A stretch of DNA of 41,283 nt from an uncultured Rhodopila sp. (GCA_903932145.1 CAIZFE010000010.1:1-41283), one strand, 5' to 3'; positions 1 to 9,862 are shown, numbered from the stretch's first letter. The notes: generated from the sequence alone by a model not told the origin. Numbers and translations are program-made.

Positions 1-875
1 CGGCACTGGAAATCGGGCGTCAATACCATGCGATCCGAATGTTTTAGATTTGAGAACGAAATGACAGTACCGCTGCGGCCGCAAATATCTGATGGGACGG
101 TGCTACCGGTTTGTTCGCGATACTGTCTGTGCCGATCGAACCGAAGTCCCGGGTGGCCGGGCCAAGCCCGGCCATGACGAATGGGCAAATCGTCCCCACC
201 CAACGGCTTCACCTGATACCTATGGGGCTTGGCCCGGCCACCCGGGACTTTGCTGGCAGCGGCACAAGCAGTCCCGGGTGGCTGCGCCCGGCCTGGCGAC
301 GACACAGCCAGAGAACCCTGCGTCCTGCATTCACCCGATTGCCTTGGCAAACGGCCGCGTCGGATCCCAACCAGCAGCGCCAGGATGTAGAACTGCCACT
401 CGGTGGACAGGCTCCAGGCCGATCCAAGGAAGCTGACCCAGACATGCGGCAGGACGGCGTAAGGGAACAGCCCGTGCATCATCGTCAGGTGGGCGGCAAT
501 TTCGGGCAGCCAGGTGTCCGGCCAGTAGGACCCGCAGATGGCGTGCGCGGTGTCCGTCGGGCTGACCCACGGCATGTGCTCGAACCCGCAGGAGGCCGGT
601 TCCAACGCGACCGCCAGCGCGAAGGCCGCCAGGAACACGGGGAATATCCGAACTGTGCGGGCGATCAGGAACGGCCGGGCGAGGCCTCCGGCGCTGCACA
701 TCGACTGGGTAATCACCAGGCCGCTAAGCATGAAGAACACGTCCACCGCCGCGCCGCCGTGCGAGACGGCGGTTTGGATCCAGGCCGGCAGCGAGGCGAA
801 CGGCGCCATGTGCCCCAACAGCACATAGACAGCCAGCAGGCCGCGCAGGCCGTCCAGGCTGGTGAGCCGCTTCAT
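1..875 (-). CDS. acyltransferase 3 family protein, C-terminal half lost into repeat DNA (runs off window)
   Basis: The product resembles integral-membrane O-acyltransferases of the OafA/acyltransferase-3 type, which transfer acyl groups to surface glycans. The start is ATG at 875 (MKRLTSLDGLRG), preceded by GGACGG at suitable spacing. Seen: the family N-terminus with SLDGLRG, GHMAPF and a VDVFFMLSGLVIT stretch, then AWSLSTEWQFYIL, the counterpart of the family's WSLSxExQFYL motif. Family members are usually 350-400 residues. Here recognisable sequence stops after about 178 residues (near position 340) and the frame enters the hairpin repeat at 144-300. The frame has no stop before base 1, so the end is not visible. 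The tail beyond position 340 does not look like acyltransferase. The gene is therefore probably a 3'-truncated remnant, although translation into the repeat is formally possible. Confidence 0.7.
   Translation of the reverse strand, partial: MKRLTSLDGLRGLLAVYVLLGHMAPFASLPAWIQTAVSHGGAAVDVFFMLSGLVITQSMCSAGGLARPFLIARTVRIFPVFLAAFALAVALEPASCGFEHMPWVSPTDTAHAICGSYWPDTWLPEIAAHLTMMHGLFPYAVLPHVWVSFLGSAWSLSTEWQFYILALLVGIRRGRLPRQSGECRTQGSLAVSSPGRAQPPGTACAAASKVPGGRAKPHRYQVKPLGGDDLPIRHGRAWPGHPGLRFDRHRQYREQTGSTVPSDICGRSGTVISFSNLKHSDRMVLTPDFQC
144..300. repeat. dispersed hairpin repeat, copy A
   Basis: Perfect 25-bp inverted repeats lie at 144-168 and 226-250, separated by 57 bp, with a further imperfect arm at 271-297. 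The arms have the AAGTCCCGGGTGGCC / GGCCACCCGGGACTT form. The same family recurs at 25383-25459, 38784-39016 and 41032-41283. The spacer carries a diverged version of the linker (CCATAGGxATCAG) seen in the 66-bp tandem units at the right end of the window. The copy lies inside the open frame of the truncated acyltransferase. Confidence 0.85.
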
Positions 876-1036
876 GTTGGACCGTCCATGCGAGGGAGGA
901 TGGACGAAAAAGGTTAATAAAAGCTGAACGGGAGCGGGGCATTGCGGAAATGCAGCGCGGCTTTTGGATGACATGGGCCAGGATGGCGGGAGCTTGGAGG
1001 AGTTGGAAGTCGAAATACGCGGCCCCGACAGCTGCC

Positions 1037-1675
1037 TTAATGCGTCCGCCCCGGACGGTCGCGACCGTTCGCGGGCAAGTCCCAATTGGCCAAGCGCGGA
1101 TCGGCCCTGTCTGCCCGCAAAACCCTGTCCAGAACCCCGGCATCCGATCCGTTCGCCGCACGCTGGCTCACGATCGTCTCAGAAGCCACGCTGTGAGATT
1201 TCGTCCCGTTCAATGAGACGCCGTCCGCACCCGCACGGTCCGCACCCCCGGCCGCCGCCACCCGTCCGGCACGCGGCGCAGCCACCGTCAGCATCAACTG
1301 TTCAGCGATATGCAGCGCCCGGGCGTCCTGATTCGCCGCGCCCTCGATCGCCTCACGCTTTTGCCGTACCGCCTGCACCCGCATGAGGCGGCCGTGCACC
1401 GCCAGCGACGTTCGCACCATCGAGCCGTACCGGGCATTCAGCCGAATCACCAACGCGACGTCATCCGCGTTCTCGCGGACCAGCCGCAACATCGCCTCGG
1501 CCTGTGCCCTGGCGGCGACGCAGTGGACGGCGAGATCGATCTCATTCGAGCCGACCGGCAACAGCGCCGCGACTTTGGCAATGGCCGCCGCATTGCGTGC
1601 TTGGAGTGCCTCGGGCGAGGCATCCAGCAGCGGCGGTAACAGGCCCATCAGCGTATAGACGAACTGATTATACAT
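1037..1675 (-). CDS. hypothetical protein, alpha-helical, probably 5'-damaged
   Basis: I do not recognise a named family. The first ATG (1675) gives 212 residues beginning MYNQFVYTLMGLLPP. The first 130 residues look like genuine helical protein (AQAEAMLRLVRENADDVALVIRLN), followed by a low-complexity Ala/Gly/Arg tail that may not be conserved. Protein-like sequence also continues upstream in frame for about 30 codons (DLDLFPTFIYHLRDGTLPPP, near 1705-1765) with no ATG, GTG or TTG there; the frame is closed by TGA near 1847. The annotated start is therefore probably internal to an ancestral longer gene. There is no operon partner with a known role. Confidence 0.45.
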   Translation of the reverse strand: MYNQFVYTLMGLLPPLLDASPEALQARNAAAIAKVAALLPVGSNEIDLAVHCVAARAQAEAMLRLVRENADDVALVIRLNARYGSMVRTSLAVHGRLMRVQAVRQKREAIEGAANQDARALHIAEQLMLTVAAPRAGRVAAAGGADRAGADGVSLNGTKSHSVASETIVSQRAANGSDAGVLDRVLRADRADPRLANWDLPANGRDRPGRTH

Positions 1676-1868
1676 CCGAATGGTCAGTTCGATGGCCGGA
1701 TGCGGTGGGGGTAAGGTTCCATCCCGTAAATGGTAGATGAATGTAGGAAATAAGTCAAGGTCTGTCGCGGCTGCTCCCCTGCACTCGCGTGGCGTCCGGC
1801 GTTCCGTACCGAACCCCGGCTTACCGCGGCGGGCTGAACAGAAGCGTCAGGAACAGCTTGCATTGATC

Positions 1869-2129
1869 CTAAGGTGCGGCGCGGAAGTGGGCGACCGCCG
1901 TTCGGGCGGCGGCGATATCCGCGAGCGTGTTCCGAACATTGAGGCGCGACCGGGGATCGTAGTCCGCCTCATGTCGCCGTTCCTGTAGCTCCAACGCGAT
2001 TCGTGCGAATGCCTGGAGGATGGGGTCGAACCCGCCTGACGGAAAATGACGGGCATACCCCGCCGGCGGATTCAGGACGGTGGAGGCGGTCTTATACACC
2101 AGATCGTCGACTTCGGCGGTTTCAAGCAT
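1869..2129 (-). CDS. small HEPN-like hypothetical protein, apparently cut by an amber codon
   Basis: The frame encodes 86 residues from ATG 2129. It contains the string RRHEADYDP (about residues 51-59) followed by a helix. As I recall it, an (R)xxADYDP motif before a terminal helix is typical of small HEPN-type proteins, so the assignment is tentative. It stops at TAG (1869-1871). The same frame then continues for 15 codons as DQCKLFLTLLFSPPR to TAA at 1821, which looks like the natural C-terminus of such proteins. The TAG may therefore be a premature stop. HEPN proteins often act as RNases in toxin or defence systems, but no nucleotidyltransferase (MNT) partner is visible. Confidence 0.45.
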   Translation of the reverse strand: MLETAEVDDLVYKTASTVLNPPAGYARHFPSGGFDPILQAFARIALELQERRHEADYDPRSRLNVRNTLADIAAARTAVAHFRAAP

Positions 2130-2201
2130 GGCGACAGAATAGCGGAACCCGGCCGGTGATTAAAGAAATCCGTCCAGCCACACGCGCCATCCGTCTTCCT
2201 T

Positions 2202-3074
2202 TCACCCCGGGGCGGCCAGCAATGCCGGCCGGCCCGTTTCGGTTTCAATCATACCGGCCATTCGGCCGGTCTCGAACGTGTCGAGCAACTGCACGACGTG
2301 TGCAGGCTCAAGGTCCCGTTGCAGTTCGATCAGTTGGCGGACCATGCCGATGCGTTTGGTCAGATTGTCCAGGCGGAGTCCCTCGATCTCGGCATCGGCC
2401 CGGCGAACATCGGCGGCGATCTTTTCAGCTTCGGCCAGAATCCGTCTGGTCTCTGCCTCCAGTTTCAGGTTTTCCAGGCCCTTCTCGCGCAGGCGTTCGC
2501 GGATGTTTTCCAGCGCGCCCGCGGTCAGGTCTTTCGCGGTCGTGGCGACGGTCTGGTTCGTGCGGAAGTCGATCACCGTGTCTAACAGACTTTCCAGAGC
2601 CTTGATCAGTCGTCTGCGCAGGGTTCGGCCTTGCGCCGCCGTTTCTTGATCGACGTGGTAGCGGGAAGCGTGGTCAATCGCGACAAGCCGTTGTCCGGCC
2701 GCGACCTGCTTCTGCACCATCAGAAAGGTATCGATGATCAGGTCAGTGATCCGGTGTGCCTCCGGAGTATTCAGAAAGCTCGGTACGCGGGCGATACCGC
2801 GTTCGGTGAAGACACGGGGCGGGTGCCGTCGGCCGCCCCGATCCGAGTTTGAGGTCGCAATCTGCGACCTCAAACCAGCAAACTCCTCGGCTGTCAGCAC
2901 GAAGCAATGGCGGTCATCGACCAAAGCAGCATTGCGCTGGATCCGCTCGTTCAACCGCTTCGTTTCCATGCCAAGCGCCGTCGCAAGGTCGGAATCGAGG
3001 ATGACCGCGACGCCGCGGATATGAAAAATGGCCGGTCGCCGATCGAACGGCATGAGCGGGGTCTGGTCGCTCAT
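2202..3074 (-). CDS. ORF6N domain-containing phage-type DNA-binding protein
   Basis: The protein has 290 residues from ATG 3074. The N-terminal ~100 residues match the ORF6N domain found in phage and prophage regulators: NERIQRN, then ...CFVLTAEEFAGLRSQ and GGRRHPPRVFTERGIA, corresponding to the family pattern LRSQ...GGRRxxPxxFTEQG. Residues about 180-260 are charged and heptad-like (ENIRERLREKGLENLKLEAE), predicting a coiled coil and probably oligomerisation. ORF6N proteins are thought to bind DNA through the N-terminal domain; the target is usually unknown. Codons 67-76 (LRSQIATS region) are encoded by a perfect DNA palindrome, and a near-identical, longer palindrome lies 8 nt upstream of the start codon. 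That suggests autoregulation. The gene stands alone, without phage structural genes, next to AT-rich DNA, so it is likely transferred. Confidence 0.85.
   Translation of the reverse strand: MSDQTPLMPFDRRPAIFHIRGVAVILDSDLATALGMETKRLNERIQRNAALVDDRHCFVLTAEEFAGLRSQIATSNSDRGGRRHPPRVFTERGIARVPSFLNTPEAHRITDLIIDTFLMVQKQVAAGQRLVAIDHASRYHVDQETAAQGRTLRRRLIKALESLLDTVIDFRTNQTVATTAKDLTAGALENIRERLREKGLENLKLEAETRRILAEAEKIAADVRRADAEIEGLRLDNLTKRIGMVRQLIELQRDLEPAHVVQLLDTFETGRMAGMIETETGRPALLAAPG
2847..2875. repeat. intragenic perfect palindrome in the ORF6N gene
   Basis: Two 13-bp arms (GTTTGAGGTCGCA and its exact complement) flank a 3-bp spacer. The palindrome lies within the coding sequence and encodes the LRSQIATS segment, residues 68-75. 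Its central 25 bp (11-bp arms TTGAGGTCGCA plus spacer) recur at 3086-3114, differing only in the 3-bp spacer. Confidence 0.9.
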
Positions 3075-3082
3075 GCCGGTGT

Positions 3083-3117
3083 CGCACTTGAGGTCGCAGT
3101 TTGCGACCTCAAGTGCG
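3083..3117. promoter_or_regulatory. 16-bp-arm palindrome beside the ORF6N start codon (candidate operator or leader hairpin)
   Basis: The arms are CGCACTTGAGGTCGCA (3083-3098) and its exact complement (3102-3117), around a 3-bp spacer GTT. The element ends 8 nt before the ATG at 3074, occupying the place of the ribosome-binding site. The only Shine-Dalgarno-like GAGG lies inside an arm. It could be a dimer-binding operator in DNA or a hairpin in the mRNA leader. The shared core with 2847-2875 suggests one factor recognises both sites, and the ORF6N protein is the obvious candidate. The symmetry is seen; the function is inferred. Confidence 0.7.
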
Positions 3118-3490
3118 CGATCAGCGCGGCGGCGTTCCGGGCGGGACGGCGATACGGCGCGTTGCCAATCGGCCGCTCTTTTAAACTGATCAACACTGCC
3201 TCACATCGTCAGCGAGAACCATTCATCCATTTTCGTGTGGGGAATATCATCATTTTATAGATGTGTTGCAATCATATTATGCTACCATTAGTTGTTAACG
3301 CGGTTGCGCACAACGAAGACGTCTCTGTACTAAACGGCCTGTATCGCCAATGGCAGTCTGGTGCGGGCGGGCCTTGCCAGGGTTGAACGAGCCATGGAGG
3401 CGATGCCGGCAATCTCCGGCACGCCTACCTGGAGTATGATCTCTCGACGTCCTGGCGAAAGAACCCCGCTTGCTCACCCGCCGCCCGGCG
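3118..3490. other. gene-free region between the ORF6N gene and the rimP operon, partly AT-rich
   Basis: No credible coding frame is present on either strand. 3180-3300 is conspicuously AT-rich compared with its surroundings (for example ATCATCATTTTATAG and CATATTATGC), which would suit a minus-strand promoter for the ORF6N gene and marks the edge between accessory and core DNA. 3300-3480 returns to ordinary GC content and shows nothing recognisable. Confidence 0.5.
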
Positions 3491-3510
3491 GCCCCGATAT
3501 AACGCCTTGC
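3470..3510 (+). promoter_or_regulatory. candidate promoter of the rimP-nusA-infB operon
   Basis: TATAAC at 3498-3503 is a good -10 match. It would place transcription start near 3510, about 55 nt ahead of the attenuator hairpin. A TTGCTC at 3470-3475 is spaced too far (22 bp) to be a convincing -35, so this is a weak call based mainly on position. Confidence 0.3.
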
Positions 3511-3563
3511 AATCGCAACCCCCCGAGGCTAAATATCCATGAAATCATTCTCCACTTTTATGG

Positions 3564-3597
3564 GGGGTGGCCTTCGCGGGCCGCCTCTTTTTGTTTT
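3564..3597 (+). terminator. terminator-like attenuator hairpin ahead of rimP
   Basis: GGTGGCC (3566-3572) pairs with GGCCGCC (3579-3585) around the loop TTCGCG, extended by G-U and G-C pairs to 3564. It is followed by a T-rich run (TCTTTTTGTTTT). This has the form of an intrinsic terminator just upstream of a translation-factor operon. Attenuators ahead of rimP-nusA-infB have been described in gammaproteobacteria (Rfam rimP leader). Homology to those is not claimed; the position and form are analogous. Confidence 0.65.
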
Positions 3598-3607
3598 GGA
3601 CGGGACC

Positions 3608-4129
3608 TTGGACGGAAACGAAGCGACAGCCACCACGCTCGAAGGCAAGTTGGCCGCGATCATCGCGCCACGTTTGGAAGCCATGGGCTACGAACTGGTC
3701 CGGGTCTCGGTGCTCGGCCGCGAACGCCCGACCGTGCAAATCATGGCCGATCGCGCCGACGGATCGCAGATCACGGTGGACGACTGCACCCAGATCAGCC
3801 ACGACGTCAGCGCCGCCATCGACGTCGATGACCCGATTCCCGGCATGTGGACGCTGGAGGTCAGCTCCGCCGGGATTGATCGCCCGCTCACCCGCGTCAA
3901 GGACTGGAACCGATTCGCCGGCCATCAGGCTCGGGTCGAGACGTTCTTCCCGCAAGGCGGCCGGAAACGGTTTATTGGTGCGATCCTGGGTGCCGACGAC
4001 GAAGCCGCGCGGATGAAGCTGGACGGCGGGGTCGAGGTGGTTTTGCGCCACGCCGACATTCGCCGTGCGAAACTTGTCTTGACGGACGCCTTGATCGAAG
4101 CCACGGCTTCACCGCCGCTCGCCAACTAA
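3608..4129 (+). CDS. rimP: ribosome maturation factor RimP
   Basis: RimP assists 30S subunit assembly in the cytoplasm. Seen: [27 protein letters not shown] at the N-terminus (typical RimP alpha/beta start), [31 protein letters not shown] and [12 protein letters not shown], all hallmarks of the family, then the C-terminal SH3-like part. I place the start at TTG 3608, after GGACGGGA. An ATG at 3539 is in frame (196 codons) and TTG 3596 is another option, but the 3539 start would place the terminator hairpin inside the coding sequence and add a non-family N-terminus. It is the first gene of the operon with nusA, ylxR, infB and rbfA. Confidence 0.9.
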   Translation: MDGNEATATTLEGKLAAIIAPRLEAMGYELVRVSVLGRERPTVQIMADRADGSQITVDDCTQISHDVSAAIDVDDPIPGMWTLEVSSAGIDRPLTRVKDWNRFAGHQARVETFFPQGGRKRFIGAILGADDEAARMKLDGGVEVVLRHADIRRAKLVLTDALIEATASPPLAN

Positions 4130-4135
4130 ATCCCC

Positions 4136-4155
4136 GGGGTCCCTAGACGGACCCC
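4136..4155 (+). promoter_or_regulatory. rimP-nusA intercistronic hairpin
   Basis: GGGGTCC (4136-4142) and GGACCCC (4149-4155) form a 7-bp perfect stem with loop CTAGAC, 26 nt before the nusA start. No T-tract follows, so it is more likely an mRNA stability or processing element than a terminator. Confidence 0.45.
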
Positions 4156-4181
4156 AAGGGCAGCTACTGACAGAGGTCGCC

Positions 4182-5720
4182 ATGGACACCGCTATCGCCC
4201 GCCCCGAACTGCTGCTGGTCGCCGAAGCCGTCGCGCGTGAGAAGAATATCGACCGCGAGGAAGTGCTGGAGGCGATGGAACAGGCCATTCAAAAGGCCGG
4301 CCGCGCCAAGTACGGACACGAGAAAGACATCCGCGCCACGATCGACCGCAAGACCGGCGACGTCCGGCTGTCGCGCTGGACCGAGATCGTGGACACGGTC
4401 GAGAACGAAGAAACCCAGATGGGCAAGGCCGACGCGGCCAAGCTGTTTCCGGACAAAAAAGTGGGCGATCACGTCGTCGATCCGCTGCCGCCCATCGATT
4501 TTGGCCGTATCGCCGCGCAGACTGCCAAGCAGGTCATCGTGCAGCGCGTCCGCGAATACGAGCGCAAGAAGCAATACGACGAGTTCAAGGATCGCGTCGG
4601 CGAGATCATCAACGGCGTCGTCAAGCGCACCGAGTACGGCAACCTGATGGTCGAACTCGGCCGGGCAGAGGCGCTGCTGCGGCGCGACGAACTGATCGCC
4701 CGCGAGTCGTTCCGCAATGGTGACCGGGTTCGCGCCTACATTTACGACGTCCGCGAAGAGCCGCGCGGCCCGCAAATCTTCCTGTCGCGCACGCATCCGG
4801 GGTTTTTGGCGAAACTGTTCGCCCAGGAAGTGCCGGAGATCTACGACGGTATTATCGAAATCAAGGCCGTGGCCCGCGATCCGGGCAGCCGCGCGAAGAT
4901 GGCGGTGATCAGCAAGGATGCATCCATCGATCCGGTGGGCGCCTGCGTTGGTATGCGCGGTTCGCGGGTCCAGGCGGTGGTGCAGGAACTGCAGGGCGAA
5001 AAGATCGACATCATTCCCTGGAGCAGCCAGGCGGCGACGTTCGTCGTGAATGCGCTCGCCCCGGCCGAAGTCACCAAGGTTGTGCTGGATGAAGAAGCCG
5101 GCCGGGTTGAAGTTGTGGTGCCGGATGAACAACTATCGTTGGCGATCGGCCGGCGTGGCCAGAACGTCCGACTCGCGTCGCAGTTGACGCGCTGGGACAT
5201 CGACATTCTGACGGAAGCCGAGGAAAGCGAACGCCGCCAGGAGGAATTCCGCCGCCGCTCCGGCTTGTTCGTCGAGGCGTTGGACGTCGATGATATGATC
5301 GCCGGCCTGCTGGTCACCGAAGGGTTCACCACGGTGGAGGAACTCGCGTTCACCCCGATCGAGGAAGTCGCCGCGATCGAAGGCTTCGACGAGAACGTGG
5401 CGGAAGAACTGGTCCGTCGTGCGGAAGGCTTCTTGTCCGCCCGAGACAACGAAATGCATGACCGTCGCGTTGAACTCGGCGTGAGCGACGAAGTCGCTGA
5501 GTTTGAGATCTTTACGCCGCCGATGCTGGTGGCCCTTGGGGAGAAGGGCGTGAAGACGCTCGACGACCTGGGCGATCTGGCGTCAGACGAATTGATCGAG
5601 ATCATTGGCGCGGACAAGATGGATGAGGACACCGCCAACGAGGTGATCATGGCGGCGCGGGCGCATTGGTTCGACGGCGAGCAAGCACCGGAAGCGGCGC
5701 AGGAGGCTGGTCACGACTGA
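4182..5720 (+). CDS. nusA: transcription termination/antitermination factor NusA
   Basis: NusA binds RNA polymerase and nascent RNA to modulate pausing, termination and antitermination. The protein has 512 residues from ATG 4182, with GAGG upstream. Domains in order: N-terminal polymerase-binding domain (1-125; VAEAVAREKNIDREEVLEAME), S1 domain (about 137-200; GEIINGVVKRTEYGNLMVELG), and KH1/KH2 (about 230-345), including PVGACVGMRGSRVQAV and AIGRRGQNVRLASQL (near 322). The C-terminal region has two helix-hairpin-helix-like acidic repeats (EEVAAIEGFDENVAEEL; LASDELIEIIGADKM), as in alphaproteobacterial NusA. The length is typical. It is the second gene of the operon. Confidence 0.97.
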   Translation: MDTAIARPELLLVAEAVAREKNIDREEVLEAMEQAIQKAGRAKYGHEKDIRATIDRKTGDVRLSRWTEIVDTVENEETQMGKADAAKLFPDKKVGDHVVDPLPPIDFGRIAAQTAKQVIVQRVREYERKKQYDEFKDRVGEIINGVVKRTEYGNLMVELGRAEALLRRDELIARESFRNGDRVRAYIYDVREEPRGPQIFLSRTHPGFLAKLFAQEVPEIYDGIIEIKAVARDPGSRAKMAVISKDASIDPVGACVGMRGSRVQAVVQELQGEKIDIIPWSSQAATFVVNALAPAEVTKVVLDEEAGRVEVVVPDEQLSLAIGRRGQNVRLASQLTRWDIDILTEAEESERRQEEFRRRSGLFVEALDVDDMIAGLLVTEGFTTVEELAFTPIEEVAAIEGFDENVAEELVRRAEGFLSARDNEMHDRRVELGVSDEVAEFEIFTPPMLVALGEKGVKTLDDLGDLASDELIEIIGADKMDEDTANEVIMAARAHWFDGEQAPEAAQEAGHD

Positions 5721-5856
5721 GGCGGATTTAATCCCTGACGCGGACGTCCCGGATACCGTTTCCCCGGATGGAGAAGCGGTCGCCGGGACGGAGGCGCCTG
5801 AGGCAGACGAACCCGAAACCGGGCCGCTCCGGCGCTGTATCATCACGCGTGAGCGG

Positions 5857-6564
5857 TTGCCGAAGGAGCAGATGATCCGTTTTGTGGTCGGGCCGGATCG
5901 TCAGATCGTCCCCGATCTGGCTGCACGGCTGCCCGGACGGGGAATATGGTTGAGCGCGTCGAAGGATGTGCTAGAGTTGCCTGACGCTCAGGAAAACCGG
6001 CAACAAGACGGCGGGCGGACAAAGGATAAGCAAGGTAACGTCAGCCGACGCCTCTCGGGGCAACGCCACCTGGAACGCGCGTTCGCCAGGGCGGCGCGTG
6101 GTCCCGTTACTGTTCCACCTGATCTTTCTGTGCTGCTTCAGGCAGCGTTGGTCCGGCGGATCGGCGAATGTCTCGGCCTTTCCCGGCGTGCCGGGCAGGC
6201 GGTGGCGGGCTATGAAAAGGCGCGTGAAGCATTAAGGACCGGTCGGTATCGGCTGGTCCTACAGGCGTCCGACGGAAGTCAGGCAGAGCGTGAGCGCTTC
6301 CTGTCCGGTTTCGGACCCGAGTCTAAGTTGGGCGCAGGCCTGACCATTATCGATCCGCTCCCCAGTGAGACACTGGGACGTGTGTTCGGAAGAGACCATG
6401 TCGTGCACGTCGCGATCGCGACGGGCAAATTGGCGGAGTCGCTCGTGATTGAAGCGGGCAGGCTGGCCGGATTGAAGAACGGGTCCGCAAGGGCCATGGG
6501 GTCCGTAAGGGCCACGGGGCGGGAAACCGCCTCGGTGAACGATGGAACGGGTGCTAGCGTATAA
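5857..6564 (+). CDS. YlxR-type RNA-binding protein (DUF448) with L7Ae-like C-terminal half
   Basis: The gene sits between nusA and infB, the classic YlxR position. Seen: the DUF448 signature RRCIITRERLPKEQMIRFVVG...GRGIWLS at the N-terminus, then a linker and an L7Ae-like domain (LLQAALVRRIGECLGLSRRAGQAVAGYEKAREAL). The two-domain form is usual in alphaproteobacteria. The first canonical start codon is TTG 5857, but it falls inside the DUF448 motif and would remove RRCIITRER. The frame is open upstream to TGA within the nusA end (near 5648), with only CTG 5707, ATT and ATC as possible starts. The real N-terminus probably lies near 5707-5735, after AGGAGG at 5701-5706. It ends 2 nt before the infB start. 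Confidence 0.85.
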   Translation: MPKEQMIRFVVGPDRQIVPDLAARLPGRGIWLSASKDVLELPDAQENRQQDGGRTKDKQGNVSRRLSGQRHLERAFARAARGPVTVPPDLSVLLQAALVRRIGECLGLSRRAGQAVAGYEKAREALRTGRYRLVLQASDGSQAERERFLSGFGPESKLGAGLTIIDPLPSETLGRVFGRDHVVHVAIATGKLAESLVIEAGRLAGLKNGSARAMGSVRATGRETASVNDGTGASV

Positions 6565-6566
6565 AC

Positions 6567-9358
<2,792 letters not shown>

Positions 9359-9362
<4 letters not shown>

Positions 9363-9805
9363 AGAAGGCAGCCAAGGCCAAAACTGGCCCATCTCAGCGG
9401 CAGCTACGCGTGGGGGAGGAAATCCGCCACGTGCTGTCCGGGATTTTTGGACGGGGTGAATTCCGCGACCCCGATCTTGCGTCCGCCGCGATTACCATTA
9501 CCGAGGTGCGGATCGGTCCCGATCTGAAGCGGGCGACCGCGTTCTTTTCGCGCCTCGGGCGATCTGACGGTGATGCGCTGGTACCGGCGCTAACGCGGGC
9601 GTCGCCCTATTTGCGAGGCCAGGTGGCGAAGTCGTTGAAATTGCGGATCGCGCCTGACCTGACGTTCACGCCCGATCTGGCACTGGATTATGCGATGAAA
9701 ATCGACACTCTGATGCACCGGCCGGAGATCGCACGCGATCTGGAGAAAAACGAGCCTGAAAAGGCTGCCGAGTCCGAGGACGATGAGGCACCGGAAAATT
9801 CTTGA
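9359..9805 (+). CDS. rbfA: 30S ribosome-binding factor RbfA
   Basis: RbfA is a KH-fold 30S assembly factor needed for 16S rRNA 5'-end maturation. The protein has 148 residues. Seen: QRQLRVGEEIRHVLSGIF, ITITEVRIGPDLKRATAFFS and LKLRIAPDLTFTPDLALDYAMKIDTLM, characteristic of RbfA. The start is TTG 9359-9361, which overlaps the infB stop as TTGA, so translation is probably coupled; an upstream extension would lie inside infB. The acidic C-terminal tail (EKAAESEDDEAPENS) is common in alphaproteobacteria. truB, rpsO and pnp, which usually follow, are absent. Confidence 0.95.
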
Positions 9806-9848
9806 CGCGAGTCGAGGCCTCGATCTAAATCTAGCCTGTCTGGCCAGA
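9802..9848 (+). promoter_or_regulatory. promoter and palindromic operators of the Phd/VapC module
   Basis: TTGACG (9802-9807) overlaps the rbfA stop codon. A 17-bp spacer leads to CTAAAT (9825-9830), a good promoter match. The spacer contains a perfect 12-bp palindrome TCGAGGCCTCGA (9812-9823), and a perfect 10-bp palindrome TCTGGCCAGA (9839-9848) lies just before the AGGAGG ribosome-binding site (9851-9856). Palindromes placed like this are what an autorepressing Phd-family antitoxin would bind. The binding itself is inferred. Confidence 0.6.
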
Positions 9849-9862
9849 TTAGGAGGTTCCCC

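Noticed and set aside
111..917. 268-codon plus-strand frame over the left end
   Set aside because: It crosses the repeat and runs antisense to the acyltransferase; no protein-like motif.
2130..3300. prophage remnant around the ORF6N gene
   Set aside because: No integrase, attachment-site duplication or structural phage genes are visible; ORF6N alone does not establish a prophage.
3300..3540. possible tRNA or small RNA gene upstream of rimP
   Set aside because: No cloverleaf or T-loop (GTTCRA) pattern was found; the only structured element is the attenuator hairpin at 3564.
4164..5132. 322-codon minus-strand frame
   Set aside because: Antisense to nusA with no family signature.
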